Counted from the stretch's first letter, positions 8,425 through 17,896 are shown. The stretch: DNA of 46,316 bases from Chloroflexota bacterium (GCA_016234535.1 JACRBH010000094.1:1-46316), one strand, 5' to 3'. Notes: generated from the letters alone by a model not told the origin. Program-made: numbers and translations.

Positions 8425-9675
8425 ATGGACACAATTTCCAAACTTACTTATCGTCGCTTCCTCCTCGGTCAACAGGGACTTTGGCCGGGCCGCCGTTTCG
8501 AAGGGCCGCTCGGCGCCGAATCCGCCTTGCGCCAGATGCAGGCGCTTCAACTCGACCCGCTGGTGATGGTCGCCCGCAGCCAGGATATTGCCATGTATGG
8601 CCGCGTGCTGGATTACAAACCGGAGCATCTATACGAGATGGCGTATACAAATCGCAAAGCCTTCGATTATGGCGGCTGGTTAATGATGTACCCCATGAGC
8701 GATTTTCCCTATTGGCGTTTGCACATGAAGCATCGCAAACAAAAGGGATTGAACTACGAATCCTTCAAATACCCTCCAAAGGAATTGTTGAAATTCATCC
8801 TCAATGAACTGCGTGAGCGCGGTCCGCTGGGGAACAGGGATTTTGAAGGCGCAAAGGTAAAAGGCTGGAGCTATCGCGGGCGCAAGGAAACTTCCGTTGC
8901 CCTCTTTCATCTCTGGTTGACGGGTGAGGTGATGATCTCCAATCGCAAGGGCTTTGATCGCATCTATGACCTGCGGGAAAGGGTCGTGCCTTCAGAGTTC
9001 GATTATTCGGCTACTGAAAAGGAAACCATAGAATTTATGAGCAGGAAGATCATTGCCTTTTTGGGGATGATGCGTGAAAGCGGCCTGGGAACGGAACTTT
9101 CCTATTACCTTCATAAGGATGTGCCGCGTGAAAACGCCAAGAAGATGGTTTCAAAACTCGTTGAACAAGGCATTGTTTCAAGGGTGGGTGTGGAAGGCTC
9201 AAAGGATGGATTCCTCATCTTGAACAGCGACCAGCCCCATCTGTCCGATTTGGAAGCGGGGCATATCCCCTTAAAATGGAGGCCGCTGGGCCCATCCACG
9301 GAAGAGGAAGTCACATTGCTTGCGCCGTTGGAAATCGTCAGCGCCAGAGGGCGCGCCAAAAAAGTTTTCGATTTTGAATATTTATGGGAGGTCTATAAGC
9401 CTGCGCATCTACGCCGCTGGGGATATTACACGCTGCCGATTCTATACGGCGATGATCTCGTTGCGCGGCTTGACCCGAAGTTTGATCGCAAAACAAACAC
9501 GCTCCACATCCTGGGCTTTTGGCTGGAAGATGATGCCCCGAAGGATGAGTCTTTTGCCAGCGCGCTTGCGAGTGGATTGCGGCGTTTTGCCGGCATGATC
9601 GGCGCGGGTAAATTTGACCTTGGCGGAATTAAACAAACGAAACTGCGGTCGTTCTTGAAGGCGAAATTAAAATAA
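8425..9675 (+). CDS. HTH_42 family protein, YcaQ/AlkX-like DNA glycosylase
   Basis: The 416 residues match the winged-helix DNA-binding family PF06224. Known members (E. coli YcaQ/AlkX, Streptomyces AlkZ) excise alkylated bases and unhook interstrand crosslinks. The signature Q-x-D catalytic motif is present as LQLDPL at about residue 40, followed by VARSQDIAMYGRVLDYKPEHLYEM and the aromatic FDYGGWLMMYP. The C-terminal half (RWGYYTLPILYGDDLVARLDPKFDRKTNTL) is the typical beta-barrel end. It begins 4 nt after a terminator hairpin and stands alone. The function is inferred from family and motif; some members may not be glycosylases. Confidence 0.8.
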   Translation: MDTISKLTYRRFLLGQQGLWPGRRFEGPLGAESALRQMQALQLDPLVMVARSQDIAMYGRVLDYKPEHLYEMAYTNRKAFDYGGWLMMYPMSDFPYWRLHMKHRKQKGLNYESFKYPPKELLKFILNELRERGPLGNRDFEGAKVKGWSYRGRKETSVALFHLWLTGEVMISNRKGFDRIYDLRERVVPSEFDYSATEKETIEFMSRKIIAFLGMMRESGLGTELSYYLHKDVPRENAKKMVSKLVEQGIVSRVGVEGSKDGFLILNSDQPHLSDLEAGHIPLKWRPLGPSTEEEVTLLAPLEIVSARGRAKKVFDFEYLWEVYKPAHLRRWGYYTLPILYGDDLVARLDPKFDRKTNTLHILGFWLEDDAPKDESFASALASGLRRFAGMIGAGKFDLGGIKQTKLRSFLKAKLK

Positions 9676-9904
9676 GCGAAATATGCGGCGGGTAATTGGA
9701 CTTTGCAGTAACCATACAAGTATGCTTGACGGGAGTTGCGGGGTATAGTATCAATAGGCAAATTTCGGAATTACTGTTATGTAGGATGTGGCGGGTAAAA
9801 ACCTTAAGGGTCCATATGATCTGTTGAAACTGATTTGATGTTTTGCAAACCAGAGTTTGATTTCTGGGGAGATTGTACGAATTCGATTGGCAAGGATGGT
9901 TCCG

Positions 9905-12900
9905 ATGATTGCAGGGAAACCGAAAAAATCCACAACAGACTCACCTCAGGATGGGCCTGCTCGCAGCCGAGACCTTCTGTTGGCGCTCAGTCGTGTGGCG
10001 CAGTCTGTCCAGCAGGCGAACACGGCAGATGAGATTTACCAGGCTGTGGGGGAACAGATCAAATCCCTTGGTCATGATGTGATCATATTGACATTGGATG
10101 ATGAAAGGCAATGCCTGAAATTTTCCTATTCAACTTTATCCAGGAGCTTGATCAAGGCTGGAGAGAAATTGACCGGTCTCTCGATAAAAGATTACAGTTT
10201 TCCGATCCTGCCTGGTGGTTTCTATGGAAGTGTAATACGAAATGGAAAAGGACAGTTCGGCCGCTGGACATCCCAGTCCATTGCTGAGGCGCTTCCAGAG
10301 GCTATGATCCCCCTGGCTGGGCAACTGGCGCGTTTGCTGAAAATTGAACAGAGCGTGGTTGCGCCCCTTTGCGTAGCTGGAAAAATGATGGGAACGTTGA
10401 CTGTTGCAAGCTCATTGATCGCCGAAGAGGATATTCCCGCCATTGAGTCTTTTGCAGTACAGGTTGCCATCAGTCTGAAAAACGTTCACCTTTCACATCA
10501 AATGCAGGGGGAGCTGACGGCGCGAAGGCAGGTGGAGGAACAACTGCGAACCTCCACATCAACGTATGAAGGAATATTCAACAGTATTACCGAGGCAGTG
10601 TACATTCTGGATGGGGATGGCATATTCCTGAAAGTAAATTCAGGCGCGGAAAAAATGTATGGATACCATCCCGAATATTTTGTTGGACGCACACCGGAAT
10701 TTCTATCCGCCCCTGGTAAAAACGATTTTTCGAAAGTTGCGGAATATATTCATCAGGCTTATCAGGGCCAGTCATTGGAGTTTGAATTTTGGGGACTCAG
10801 AAAGGATGGCTCCATTTTTCCAAAGGACGTCAGGTTAACGCCCGGTATATATTTTGGAAAAAAAGTGGTCATTGCGGTGGGACGCGACATCACCGAGCGA
10901 AAACAGGCGGAAGAATCCCTGCGTGCCAGTGAGGCGAAAAACCGCGCCTTGCTGGAGGCAATCCCCGATATGATGTTCGTGCTCGATGACGAAGGTGTTT
11001 TCCTCGATTACCGTGTATCCCGCGAGCAGCTGCTCTACTCCCCGCCGGAATCGTTTCTCGGTAAAAATATGCGGGACGTTATGCCTCCCATGATGGTTGA
11101 AGCCTATAATGCCAAATTGGATCAGGCCGTTCAAAGCGGGGAAAGTCAATTATTCGAATATGGCCTTGACCATGCGGATGGACGGCACCACTATGAAGCG
11201 CATATCGTGGCGTATCAGGACGATAATGTTCTTTGTCTTGTCCGTGATATTACTGAGCGCAAACAGGCGGAGGAAGCAGCCCGCCAGGCGGAGAGACATT
11301 TCAAGGCGCTGATCGAGAAAGCGCCCGATGGAATTGCCCTGGTGGGACTGGATGGAAAAACAAAATATGCCAGCCCTTCCGCCAGAGACATGTTCAATTA
11401 TGGGGACCATGCTGACATCGAAACCAGGCCCATGGAATTTATTCATCCGGATGATATTTCCATTGTCCTCAGTGAGATGAACGATTTGATCCAGAACCCT
11501 GAATATACCCCCACGCTCGAGTATCGGGTTCAACATAGAGACGGTTCTTATCATTGGGTGGAAAGTACTTTTAGCAACCTGCTATCAGAGCCGGGGGTGC
11601 AGGCGGTCGTGATCAACTTCCGTGACGTCACTGAGCGCAAGTCTGCGGAAGATGCGCTGCGCGAAAGCGAGAGCAAGTTTCATGGTGTAGTCTCCGAATC
11701 TGCGGACGGCATTATTCTTTCAGATGAAGAAGGACGAGTCATCGAATTTAACAGCGCGCTCGAGGAAATTTCTGGCCGAAAACGCGAGGCGATACTGGGT
11801 CAATTTTTGTGGGACCTGCAATTCACTTTGATGCTTAAGCATTTACGGACAGAGGAGCGATATCGGCAAACAAAAGAAATGATCCAAGGGACATTGAAAA
11901 GCGGCCAGTCATCCTTTTTACACAGGACGGTTGAAACTCCTTTCGAGCACGCTGACGGCTCCGTGCATTTTATCCAGCAGCGGATATTCTCCATTCAGAC
12001 CGAGAAAGGCTGGCGGTTGGGAAGTGTCTCCCGTGACATCACTGAAAATAAGAAAATGGAACAGGCCTTGCGCGCGAACGAGGAGAGTTTCAAATCCCTT
12101 TACAACATGATCCGCCTGATGGCCGATAACCTGCCCGATCTGATTTGGACGAAGGATATGGAAGGGCGGTTTACCTTTGTCAATAAGGCCATGGTTGAAA
12201 AACTTTTGATTGCGCAGGATGCAAACGAGCCTGTGGGAAAGACGTTCCCATATTTTTCAGAAAGACAAAATGCTTCCCATCCTGATAACCCTGATTGGAA
12301 TACTTTTGGCAGGGCCTGCGCAGACTCAGACCATGTCATTCACACTACAAAACAGGCAGGGCGGTTCGAGGAGTTTGGAAATGTAAAAGGCGAATTCCTG
12401 TTCCTCGATGTTTATAAAGCGCCGTTTTTGGATGAACAGGGTAACATGCTCGGCACTGTCGGAATAGGACGTGATGTTACCCGCGAGAAAAAACTGGAGG
12501 AGGAACGTAAAGAGGCGCAGGAAGCTCTGATGGCTTCGGAGGCGGAATTGCGCGCGGTCTTCGCTTCGATGCAGGATGCGGTTCTGGTCATTGACCGGGA
12601 TGGACTCTACCGTAAAGTTCCCCCCACCCTCCCGGGCAGATTCCAAATCCTCTCCCCTAAAGATGTGATCGGCAAACACCTGGGTGACTTCTTCCCTGCC
12701 GAGCAGGTCGAAAAATTTCTTGGGGTAATTGGGCAGGTATTGGAAACGCGGCAAACCCTGCAGATCGAATATCAGCTTGTTGTCAATGGACACTCGCCCT
12801 GGTTCGAGGCATCCATCTCCCAGATGAACGCGGATTGCACGCTTTGGGTGGCGCGGGATATAAGCGAACGAAAACAGGTTGAGGCAAAACTCAACCTCCA

Positions 12901-13837
12901 AAGCGCCGCGCTGGAAGCCGCCGCCAATACCATCATTATCACTGACCGCGATGGCCTTATCGAATGGGCCAACTCGTCCTTTATAAACCTGACCGGATTC
13001 AGTACAAATGAAGTAATCGGGAGGAATCCGCGCGATCTTATAAAATCGGGAATGCAGGGTCCGCAGTTTTACAGGGAATTATGGGATGTGATTCTTTCCG
13101 GAAGGATATGGCATAACGAATTGATCAACCGCCGCAAGGATGGCAGTCTATACTTTGAGGAAATGACCATTACGCCCCTGCGAAATTCGGAGGGGGAGAT
13201 CAACCACTTTATTGCCATCAAACAGGATATCAGCAACCGCAAGCAGGCAGAGGATGAACTGCGCCGCGCAAATAAATCACTTGAAACAGCCCACCTCGAA
13301 CTTCAACAATCCCTGGCCCAGGAACAGGTGCTGGCGCGCACTGACGGGCTGACGAACATCTATAACCGCCGCTATTTTTTCGAGCTTGCCATGCGCGAGT
13401 TCAACTCAACCATTCGGTATCAGCGCCCTTTGACGATCATTTTATTCGATGTGGACGGCTTCAAAATGATCAATGATACCTTTGGGCACACGCTCGGCGA
13501 CGAAGTACTGGAGCATGTTGCGTATGCAACCTCAAAGCAGGTGCGGGATGTGGATATCCTTGCGCGTTACGGCGGCGATGAGTTTATTATTCTTTTACCC
13601 CAAACTGACGCCGGGCAGGCGTTTCAAACTGCGGAGCGTATCCGCCAGAGCGTGATGTCCACCTATGAGATGGAAGATAACAGCCAGTTGATGGTAACCC
13701 TCAGTATCGGTGTTGCCGAAATAATTCACGCGCCGCCGGATGAATCTGTGGAGGCCGTCATTCGCCGCGCAGATAAAGCCTTGTATATGGCCAAACAAAA
13801 CGGGCGCAACCACACCATTATTTTTCCAGAATCTTAA
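9905..13837 (+). CDS. GAF / multi-PAS / GGDEF sensor diguanylate cyclase
   Basis: This large cytoplasmic sensor would make cyclic di-GMP from two GTP. The frame is open from TTG 9857; ATG 9896 and ATG 9905 are in frame, and I prefer 9905 for the AAGG 9 nt upstream (1310 residues). An N-terminal GAF-like domain (to about residue 205) is followed by about seven PAS repeats, each ending in a DITERKQAEE-like linker, and then a GGDEF domain in the last 165 residues. Catalytic GGDEF is intact (ARYGGDEFIILLP). An inhibitory I-site RDVD sits exactly five residues before it, implying product feedback. No membrane span is seen, so the signals are probably soluble. It has no partner gene in the same operon. 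Confidence 0.9.
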   Translation: MIAGKPKKSTTDSPQDGPARSRDLLLALSRVAQSVQQANTADEIYQAVGEQIKSLGHDVIILTLDDERQCLKFSYSTLSRSLIKAGEKLTGLSIKDYSFPILPGGFYGSVIRNGKGQFGRWTSQSIAEALPEAMIPLAGQLARLLKIEQSVVAPLCVAGKMMGTLTVASSLIAEEDIPAIESFAVQVAISLKNVHLSHQMQGELTARRQVEEQLRTSTSTYEGIFNSITEAVYILDGDGIFLKVNSGAEKMYGYHPEYFVGRTPEFLSAPGKNDFSKVAEYIHQAYQGQSLEFEFWGLRKDGSIFPKDVRLTPGIYFGKKVVIAVGRDITERKQAEESLRASEAKNRALLEAIPDMMFVLDDEGVFLDYRVSREQLLYSPPESFLGKNMRDVMPPMMVEAYNAKLDQAVQSGESQLFEYGLDHADGRHHYEAHIVAYQDDNVLCLVRDITERKQAEEAARQAERHFKALIEKAPDGIALVGLDGKTKYASPSARDMFNYGDHADIETRPMEFIHPDDISIVLSEMNDLIQNPEYTPTLEYRVQHRDGSYHWVESTFSNLLSEPGVQAVVINFRDVTERKSAEDALRESESKFHGVVSESADGIILSDEEGRVIEFNSALEEISGRKREAILGQFLWDLQFTLMLKHLRTEERYRQTKEMIQGTLKSGQSSFLHRTVETPFEHADGSVHFIQQRIFSIQTEKGWRLGSVSRDITENKKMEQALRANEESFKSLYNMIRLMADNLPDLIWTKDMEGRFTFVNKAMVEKLLIAQDANEPVGKTFPYFSERQNASHPDNPDWNTFGRACADSDHVIHTTKQAGRFEEFGNVKGEFLFLDVYKAPFLDEQGNMLGTVGIGRDVTREKKLEEERKEAQEALMASEAELRAVFASMQDAVLVIDRDGLYRKVPPTLPGRFQILSPKDVIGKHLGDFFPAEQVEKFLGVIGQVLETRQTLQIEYQLVVNGHSPWFEASISQMNADCTLWVARDISERKQVEAKLNLQSAALEAAANTIIITDRDGLIEWANSSFINLTGFSTNEVIGRNPRDLIKSGMQGPQFYRELWDVILSGRIWHNELINRRKDGSLYFEEMTITPLRNSEGEINHFIAIKQDISNRKQAEDELRRANKSLETAHLELQQSLAQEQVLARTDGLTNIYNRRYFFELAMREFNSTIRYQRPLTIILFDVDGFKMINDTFGHTLGDEVLEHVAYATSKQVRDVDILARYGGDEFIILLPQTDAGQAFQTAERIRQSVMSTYEMEDNSQLMVTLSIGVAEIIHAPPDESVEAVIRRADKALYMAKQNGRNHTIIFPES

Positions 13838-13892
13838 TTTTTTTTTTTTTTTACTCAAACCCATCCCTTCAATTCTGTTATGATCTGAAATC

Positions 13893-14900
13893 ATGAAACT
13901 AAAAAACGCCATCACTGATATTCGCGGTATCGAAGTGGGGCACGCACAGAATGAAGAAGCGCTCACCGGCTGCACGGTCATCCTCTGCCGTAAAGGCGCG
14001 GTTGCCGGCGTGGATGTGCGCGGCGGCGCGCCCGGTACGCGCGAGACCGATCTGCTGAATCCCATTAATCTCGTCGAGAAAGTTCATGCCATTGTTTTGG
14101 CTGGCGGCTCCGCATTTGGGTTGGATGCCGCGAGCGGCGTCATGCGTTATCTCGAAGAAAAGAAAATTGGATTCAATACCGGCGCCGCAAGAGTGCCGAT
14201 TGTCCCTTCGGCGATTTTGTATGATTTAAATCTCGGTCGCGCCGACGTTCGGCCTGATTCTGCAATGGGAGCATTGGCCGCCGCCTCGGCACGCGGCCTT
14301 ACCGCGTCCGATCCGCCTGCGGAGGGAAATGTCGGCGCTGGCGCGGGCGCATCCGTCGGCAAGATGTTTGGCGCAGCGTTGGCCATGAAATCCGGGCTGG
14401 GAACCGCCAGCATGGACGTTGGCGGGGGAGTGATCGTCGGTGCCATTGTCGCAGTCAATGCGTGGGGTGATGTGGTCGACCCAAAGACAAATGAAATCAT
14501 CGCCGGACTGCGCTCTGGGAAAGTTGGTCCGCTGCGGGTTGGCAAGAAGAATCAATTTGCTGATACGCTCGCGATGATGAAAAGTCCAATCGGACGCGGA
14601 GTTCTTGGTTTTGCTAGTCGCGGAAACACGGTCATTGGAGCCGTGGCGACAAACGCAAGGTTGACCAAAGCCCAAGCCACGAAAGTCGCCCAAATGGCAC
14701 AGGATGGCATCGCGCGCGCAATCCGTCCCGCCCACACAATGCTGGATGGCGATACGATCTTCGCCCTCTCCACCGGCGCAAAAAAAGCCGATGTCTCCAT
14801 CATCGGCGCATTCGCGGCGGAAGTAATGGCGGATGCAATCCTGCGAGCCGTGAAAATGGCAAATTCCGCTGGCGGGGTGCCGGGGTTGGGTGAGATATAA
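13893..14900 (+). CDS. P1 (S58) family peptidase, DmpA-like
   Basis: The 335 residues match the P1/DmpA family, N-terminal nucleophile hydrolases that self-cleave and act as aminopeptidases or beta-peptidyl peptidases. Seen motifs are DIRGIEVGHAQ at the start, GGAPGTRETDLLNP, the conserved VLAGGSAFGLDAASGVMRYLE, and GNVGAGAGASVGK. In DmpA the catalytic serine follows a glycine- and asparagine-rich turn; here GFASRGNTVIGAVATNA is the matching region. No signal peptide is present, so it is probably cytoplasmic. It is preceded by a 15-base T-run (13838-13852) and followed 14 nt later by an AT-rich gene. Confidence 0.88.
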   Translation: MKLKNAITDIRGIEVGHAQNEEALTGCTVILCRKGAVAGVDVRGGAPGTRETDLLNPINLVEKVHAIVLAGGSAFGLDAASGVMRYLEEKKIGFNTGAARVPIVPSAILYDLNLGRADVRPDSAMGALAAASARGLTASDPPAEGNVGAGAGASVGKMFGAALAMKSGLGTASMDVGGGVIVGAIVAVNAWGDVVDPKTNEIIAGLRSGKVGPLRVGKKNQFADTLAMMKSPIGRGVLGFASRGNTVIGAVATNARLTKAQATKVAQMAQDGIARAIRPAHTMLDGDTIFALSTGAKKADVSIIGAFAAEVMADAILRAVKMANSAGGVPGLGEI

Positions 14901-14914
14901 AATAGGAGAAAAAA

Positions 14915-15763
14915 ATGAATCGACGTTATTACAGTTCAAGAAATAAACCAAGAATTCTCACTCTTGGAGAGTTTTATCGGAAACTTCAGAATCTATATCT
15001 CTTATTTCGTAATAAGGATTTTTTCAAAAGGAAAGCGGGGATTACAAATGACAATCTGCCTGATGCAATAATGCACGAAGCGGCTCTTGATCTTAATTTT
15101 CAACCCTTCCCTATCACCAAATGGTTGCCAGAAAATATTACAGAAGATCATATCTTCGATACCCTTGAATTTCTTTATGACCGTGTTTCTAGGCCTGGAG
15201 AATTAGTTGGGATGACTAATGAGGCAGGGTGGAATTATCTTGACTATGATTCTTATGATGACGAAGCGGGTCAAGAGGAATTCAGGAATAAGACTAATGC
15301 AATTCTTGCTGAATATAAAACAGGATTTGAGATGACCGAAGAAGGTATTATCTTAGCGATGGGCACTGATGGACTTCAACATATCTTGGATGCGGAAATC
15401 ATCCCCTATGATGAAATAAATGTTGATAACAAAGTCCGAAATGCTATTACCAAATGGCGAAATCGACATTTGTCCTTATCAGAAAAAAAAGAGGCCATAC
15501 GCGAACTTGCTGATGTATTCGAGTGGCTAAAAAAAGCCAAGGGATTAGGCAGTGTTTTAGATGGAAAAGATGAATCAGCATTATTTGATCTTGCTAATAA
15601 TTTCGCTATTCGCCATCATAATCCAAAGCAGAAAACAAATTATGATCCTGCAATTTGGTATTCATGGATTTTTCACTTTTATTTAGCAACATACCATGCT
15701 TCTATTCGACTACTAATTAAGAAAGAGAAAGAGGCAAACCACCTCAAAAAAACGCGCAATTGA
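14915..15763 (+). CDS. AT-rich orphan, possible HEPN-like domain protein
   Basis: The 282-residue protein has a good AGGAG before ATG 14915, but its base composition and codon choice (many AAT, GAT, TTA, ATA) are far more AT-rich than its neighbours, suggesting recent transfer. The N-terminal part is basic and aromatic. The C-terminal third (AIRELADVFEWLKK, then LFDLANNFAIRHHNPKQ, then IWYSWIFHFYLATYHASIRL) is helical, with a conserved-looking R-H-H-N motif. It resembles uncharacterised HEPN-like or abortive-infection-associated proteins. That comparison is from memory, and the canonical R-x4-6-H spacing is not matched. No partner antitoxin or phage gene is adjacent. Confidence 0.7.
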   Translation: MNRRYYSSRNKPRILTLGEFYRKLQNLYLLFRNKDFFKRKAGITNDNLPDAIMHEAALDLNFQPFPITKWLPENITEDHIFDTLEFLYDRVSRPGELVGMTNEAGWNYLDYDSYDDEAGQEEFRNKTNAILAEYKTGFEMTEEGIILAMGTDGLQHILDAEIIPYDEINVDNKVRNAITKWRNRHLSLSEKKEAIRELADVFEWLKKAKGLGSVLDGKDESALFDLANNFAIRHHNPKQKTNYDPAIWYSWIFHFYLATYHASIRLLIKKEKEANHLKKTRN

Positions 15764-15790
15764 GGGTGGAAATTCGCCTCAATAAATTGT

Positions 15791-16984
15791 TCACCCCTTC
15801 ACACAAACCAACCCCTTCAAATACGACCCTTCTGGAAAATGTAAACTGACCGGGTGATCGCTGCCCTGTGACAAATGCTCGGTGATCGTCGCATCCACAC
15901 CCGCATCCAATGCGGCGGAGGCGACGATTTTTTGAAAGAGGGCCGCGTCAATTCCGCCGGAGCAGGAGAAGGTAACCAATATCCCGCCGTGACGCAATAA
16001 CTTGAAAGCGAGCAGATTAATGTCTTTATAGGCGCGTGATGCTTTTTCAGCATGGGCGGCGGTGGGAGCGAACTTCGGCGGGTCGAGGATGATCATATCG
16101 AAGGAACGATTTTCATCGCGGAATTTTCGCAGGAGTTGAAAGACATCGCCTTCGAGGGATGTGTGACGATCAGCGGGAACGCGGACGCGGTTGAGCGCGA
16201 TATTTTCTTCAAGCAACGAGAGCGCATCGGCAGATGAATCGACAGACAATACCGACTTTGCTCCATTTGCCAGAGCCTGAATGGAGAATCCGCCTGTATA
16301 GCAAAAGCAATTTAATACATCACGATCTTTGGCGAATTCTCCGGCACGGTGACGGTTCGCACGCTGGTCGAGGTAGAAGCCGGTCTTGTGGCCGTGTTGA
16401 ATATCCACGTTGAATTTGAGATCGTATTCGGTAATTTGTAATTGGGAATTGGTAATTGTGCCGCGTAAAATTCCTGTGATGGGTTTGAGTCCTTCGAGTT
16501 CTCGGACATCTACATCGGAGCGTTCATAGATGTTTTGAATGCCAGTTTCTTCAATCAACAGATCAGCGACAGTGTCCTTCCAAAATTCCGAGCCTGCGGT
16601 TGTGGATTGCAGGACGAGAATATCTTTGTATTGATCCACAACGAAACCCGGCAGGCCGTCGGATTCGGCGTGGATTAAACGGTATGCGTTCGTATGACTT
16701 TCGACCTTTGACATTTGACGAAGTGCTATCGCTTCACGAATCTTTCTGCGGAAGAATTCCTTATCCACTGGTTCATCGTTAAACGTCCACACACGGGCGC
16801 GGATTTGCGAGGTGGGGGAGTAGGATGCCCGGGCAAGAAAATGCCCTTCGGACGAGAGCAGGTCAACGGTCGAGCCTGAGGCGGCCGAAGGTGCATCCAC
16901 ATTTTTAATGGCGCTGGCAAACACCCAGGGATGACGGCGCAGTAAACTTTTTTCGCGGCCTGCGTTGAGAATGATTTTCATCAT
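15791..16984 (-). CDS. Class I SAM-dependent rRNA methyltransferase, RlmI-like
   Basis: The 397 residues follow the RlmI/YwbD layout. A PUA-like N-terminal domain (LNAGREKSLLRRHPWVFASAI) is followed by an EEHEE-type middle domain, then a Rossmann methyltransferase core with HGHKTGFYLDQR, VLNCFCYTGGFSIQA (SAM motif I) and MIILDPPKFAP (motif IV). Members methylate a 23S rRNA cytosine at C5 using SAM. A C-terminal SCSGGID cysteine motif matches the family's SCS segment. Two adjacent ATGs (16984, 16981) are possible starts, with only a weak ribosome site. A heptamer repeat encodes a loop before HGHKTGF. The gene lies opposite its + strand neighbours. Confidence 0.88.
   Translation of the reverse strand: MMKIILNAGREKSLLRRHPWVFASAIKNVDAPSAASGSTVDLLSSEGHFLARASYSPTSQIRARVWTFNDEPVDKEFFRRKIREAIALRQMSKVESHTNAYRLIHAESDGLPGFVVDQYKDILVLQSTTAGSEFWKDTVADLLIEETGIQNIYERSDVDVRELEGLKPITGILRGTITNSQLQITEYDLKFNVDIQHGHKTGFYLDQRANRHRAGEFAKDRDVLNCFCYTGGFSIQALANGAKSVLSVDSSADALSLLEENIALNRVRVPADRHTSLEGDVFQLLRKFRDENRSFDMIILDPPKFAPTAAHAEKASRAYKDINLLAFKLLRHGGILVTFSCSGGIDAALFQKIVASAALDAGVDATITEHLSQGSDHPVSLHFPEGSYLKGLVCVKG
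16424..16459 (-). repeat. In-frame heptamer repeat inside the RlmI-like gene (family D)
   Basis: On the - strand the DNA reads AATTACC AATTCCC AATTACA AATTACC GAATACG. It encodes ITNSQLQITEY between TGILRG and LKFNVDI. By eye the loop length is normal for the family, so this may be replacement or conversion of sequence rather than net insertion. It resembles the repeats at 2835-2874 and 3144-3170. Confidence 0.55.
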
Positions 16985-17036
16985 GCGAGTTTATCACAGC
17001 AGATTATGCTGTGCATGGTATCATCGCTGACATTAT

Positions 17037-17129
17037 CGTCGTTGCGAGGGCGCTTTTGTTCCTGCCCGAAGCAATCCCCAGCAGTTACGAGGAGATTGCT
17101 TCGCCGAAAGGCGCGGCTCGCAATGACGA
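17037..17129. repeat. Dispersed inverted repeat, family A copy 2
   Basis: CGTCGTTGCGAG at the left and CTCGCAATGACG at the right are inverted, with inner CGAAGCAATC / GATTGCTTCG. It occupies most of the gap between the divergent RlmI-like gene and the YitT-like gene. An open frame runs through it in phase with the YitT-like gene, which falsely extends that ORF upstream. Confidence 0.8.
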
Positions 17130-17145
17130 AAAAAAATGGAGAAAT

Positions 17146-17793
17146 ATGCTTCTTAAACCTATTCGCTGGAATACTTTTTTTCGTGACTTTATCAGGATCC
17201 AAATTGGTTTCTTTTTATTTGGTCTGGCGATCACATTGATGATTCGCGGTAATTTGGGGACGAGCGCGTGGGCGGTGTTGGAAGTGGCGCTGGCGCCGAG
17301 ACTTCACATCTCGATCGGGACAATGACCGTGGTGATGGGTTTTATGGTGCTTTCGGGCGCGCTGTTGATGCGTGAACAATTGGGCTGGGGTACGCTGGCA
17401 AATATTCTGTCGATTGGGCCGTGGGAGGATTTCTGGCTTGCGATCATTCCGTCGGTAAAGGATAATCTTCTCCTGCAAAGCGGAATGTTATTGCTGGCGA
17501 TCTTTTTGATGGGACTGGCGAGCGCCATCTATATCGGTGTGGATGCGGGAGCGGGTCCGCGTGACAGCATGATGCTGGCGATCAAACGCACAACGGGAAT
17601 CAGCATCCGCGCGGCGCGTGCCATTATCGAAGTGACGGTGGTTACCATTGGCTGGCTGTTGGGCGGGCCTGCCGGTGTTGGAACGGTGGTCTTTGCGTTG
17701 TTGGTTGGGCCATCGGTGCAATTTGGGTTTAAGATATTCAATGTCCATCCACATGGGCCGGAGGCGCTGATTCCCCAGGCGCCTGAGGATTAG
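17146..17793 (+). CDS. YitT/YczE family integral membrane protein
   Basis: I place the start at ATG 17146, 5 nt after GGAG, giving 215 residues; the frame continues upstream only through repeat DNA. About five membrane spans are visible (IQIGFFLFGLAITLMI; ISIGTMTVVMGFMVLSGALL; LLLQSGMLLLAIFLMGLASAIY; IIEVTVVTIGWLLGGPAG; GTVVFALLVGPSVQFGF). The phrases RGNLGTSAWAV and GVDAGAGPRDSMMLAI are typical of the YczE/YitT (DUF161-like) family. Its transport or regulatory role is unknown. It is followed by a C-type repeat and then the membrane subtilisin gene on the same strand. Confidence 0.8.
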   Translation: MLLKPIRWNTFFRDFIRIQIGFFLFGLAITLMIRGNLGTSAWAVLEVALAPRLHISIGTMTVVMGFMVLSGALLMREQLGWGTLANILSIGPWEDFWLAIIPSVKDNLLLQSGMLLLAIFLMGLASAIYIGVDAGAGPRDSMMLAIKRTTGISIRAARAIIEVTVVTIGWLLGGPAGVGTVVFALLVGPSVQFGFKIFNVHPHGPEALIPQAPED

Positions 17794-17820
17794 TTCCCGT
17801 AAGAAACTGTTTCTAAAGAC

Positions 17821-17896
17821 TTTTCACCACGGAGATCACGAAGAGCACGGAGAAAAACTCTTTAAAAATCTCAGTGGACTCTGTGTTCTCTGTGGT
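17821..17896. repeat. Dispersed CACAGAG-type repeat, family C copy 1
   Basis: The segment starts TTTTCACCACGGAGATCACG and ends CTCTGTGTTCTCTGTGG. Its ends are partly inverted (CCACGGAGA / TCTCTGTGG). A clear homologue lies in the opposite orientation at 33443-33521. Confidence 0.75.

Noticed and set aside
9676..9904. Cyclic-di-GMP riboswitch before the GGDEF gene
   Set aside because: I looked for the class I core and did not find it; the leader has no obvious aptamer.
14226..14951. 241-residue open frame on the - strand opposite the S58 peptidase gene
   Set aside because: Shadow frame; composition is Cys/His/Arg-rich and not protein-like, and the + strand gene is well supported.
17011..17145. 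45-residue extension of the YitT-like protein
   Set aside because: It is the translation of a family A repeat; ATG 17146 has a nearby GGAG.
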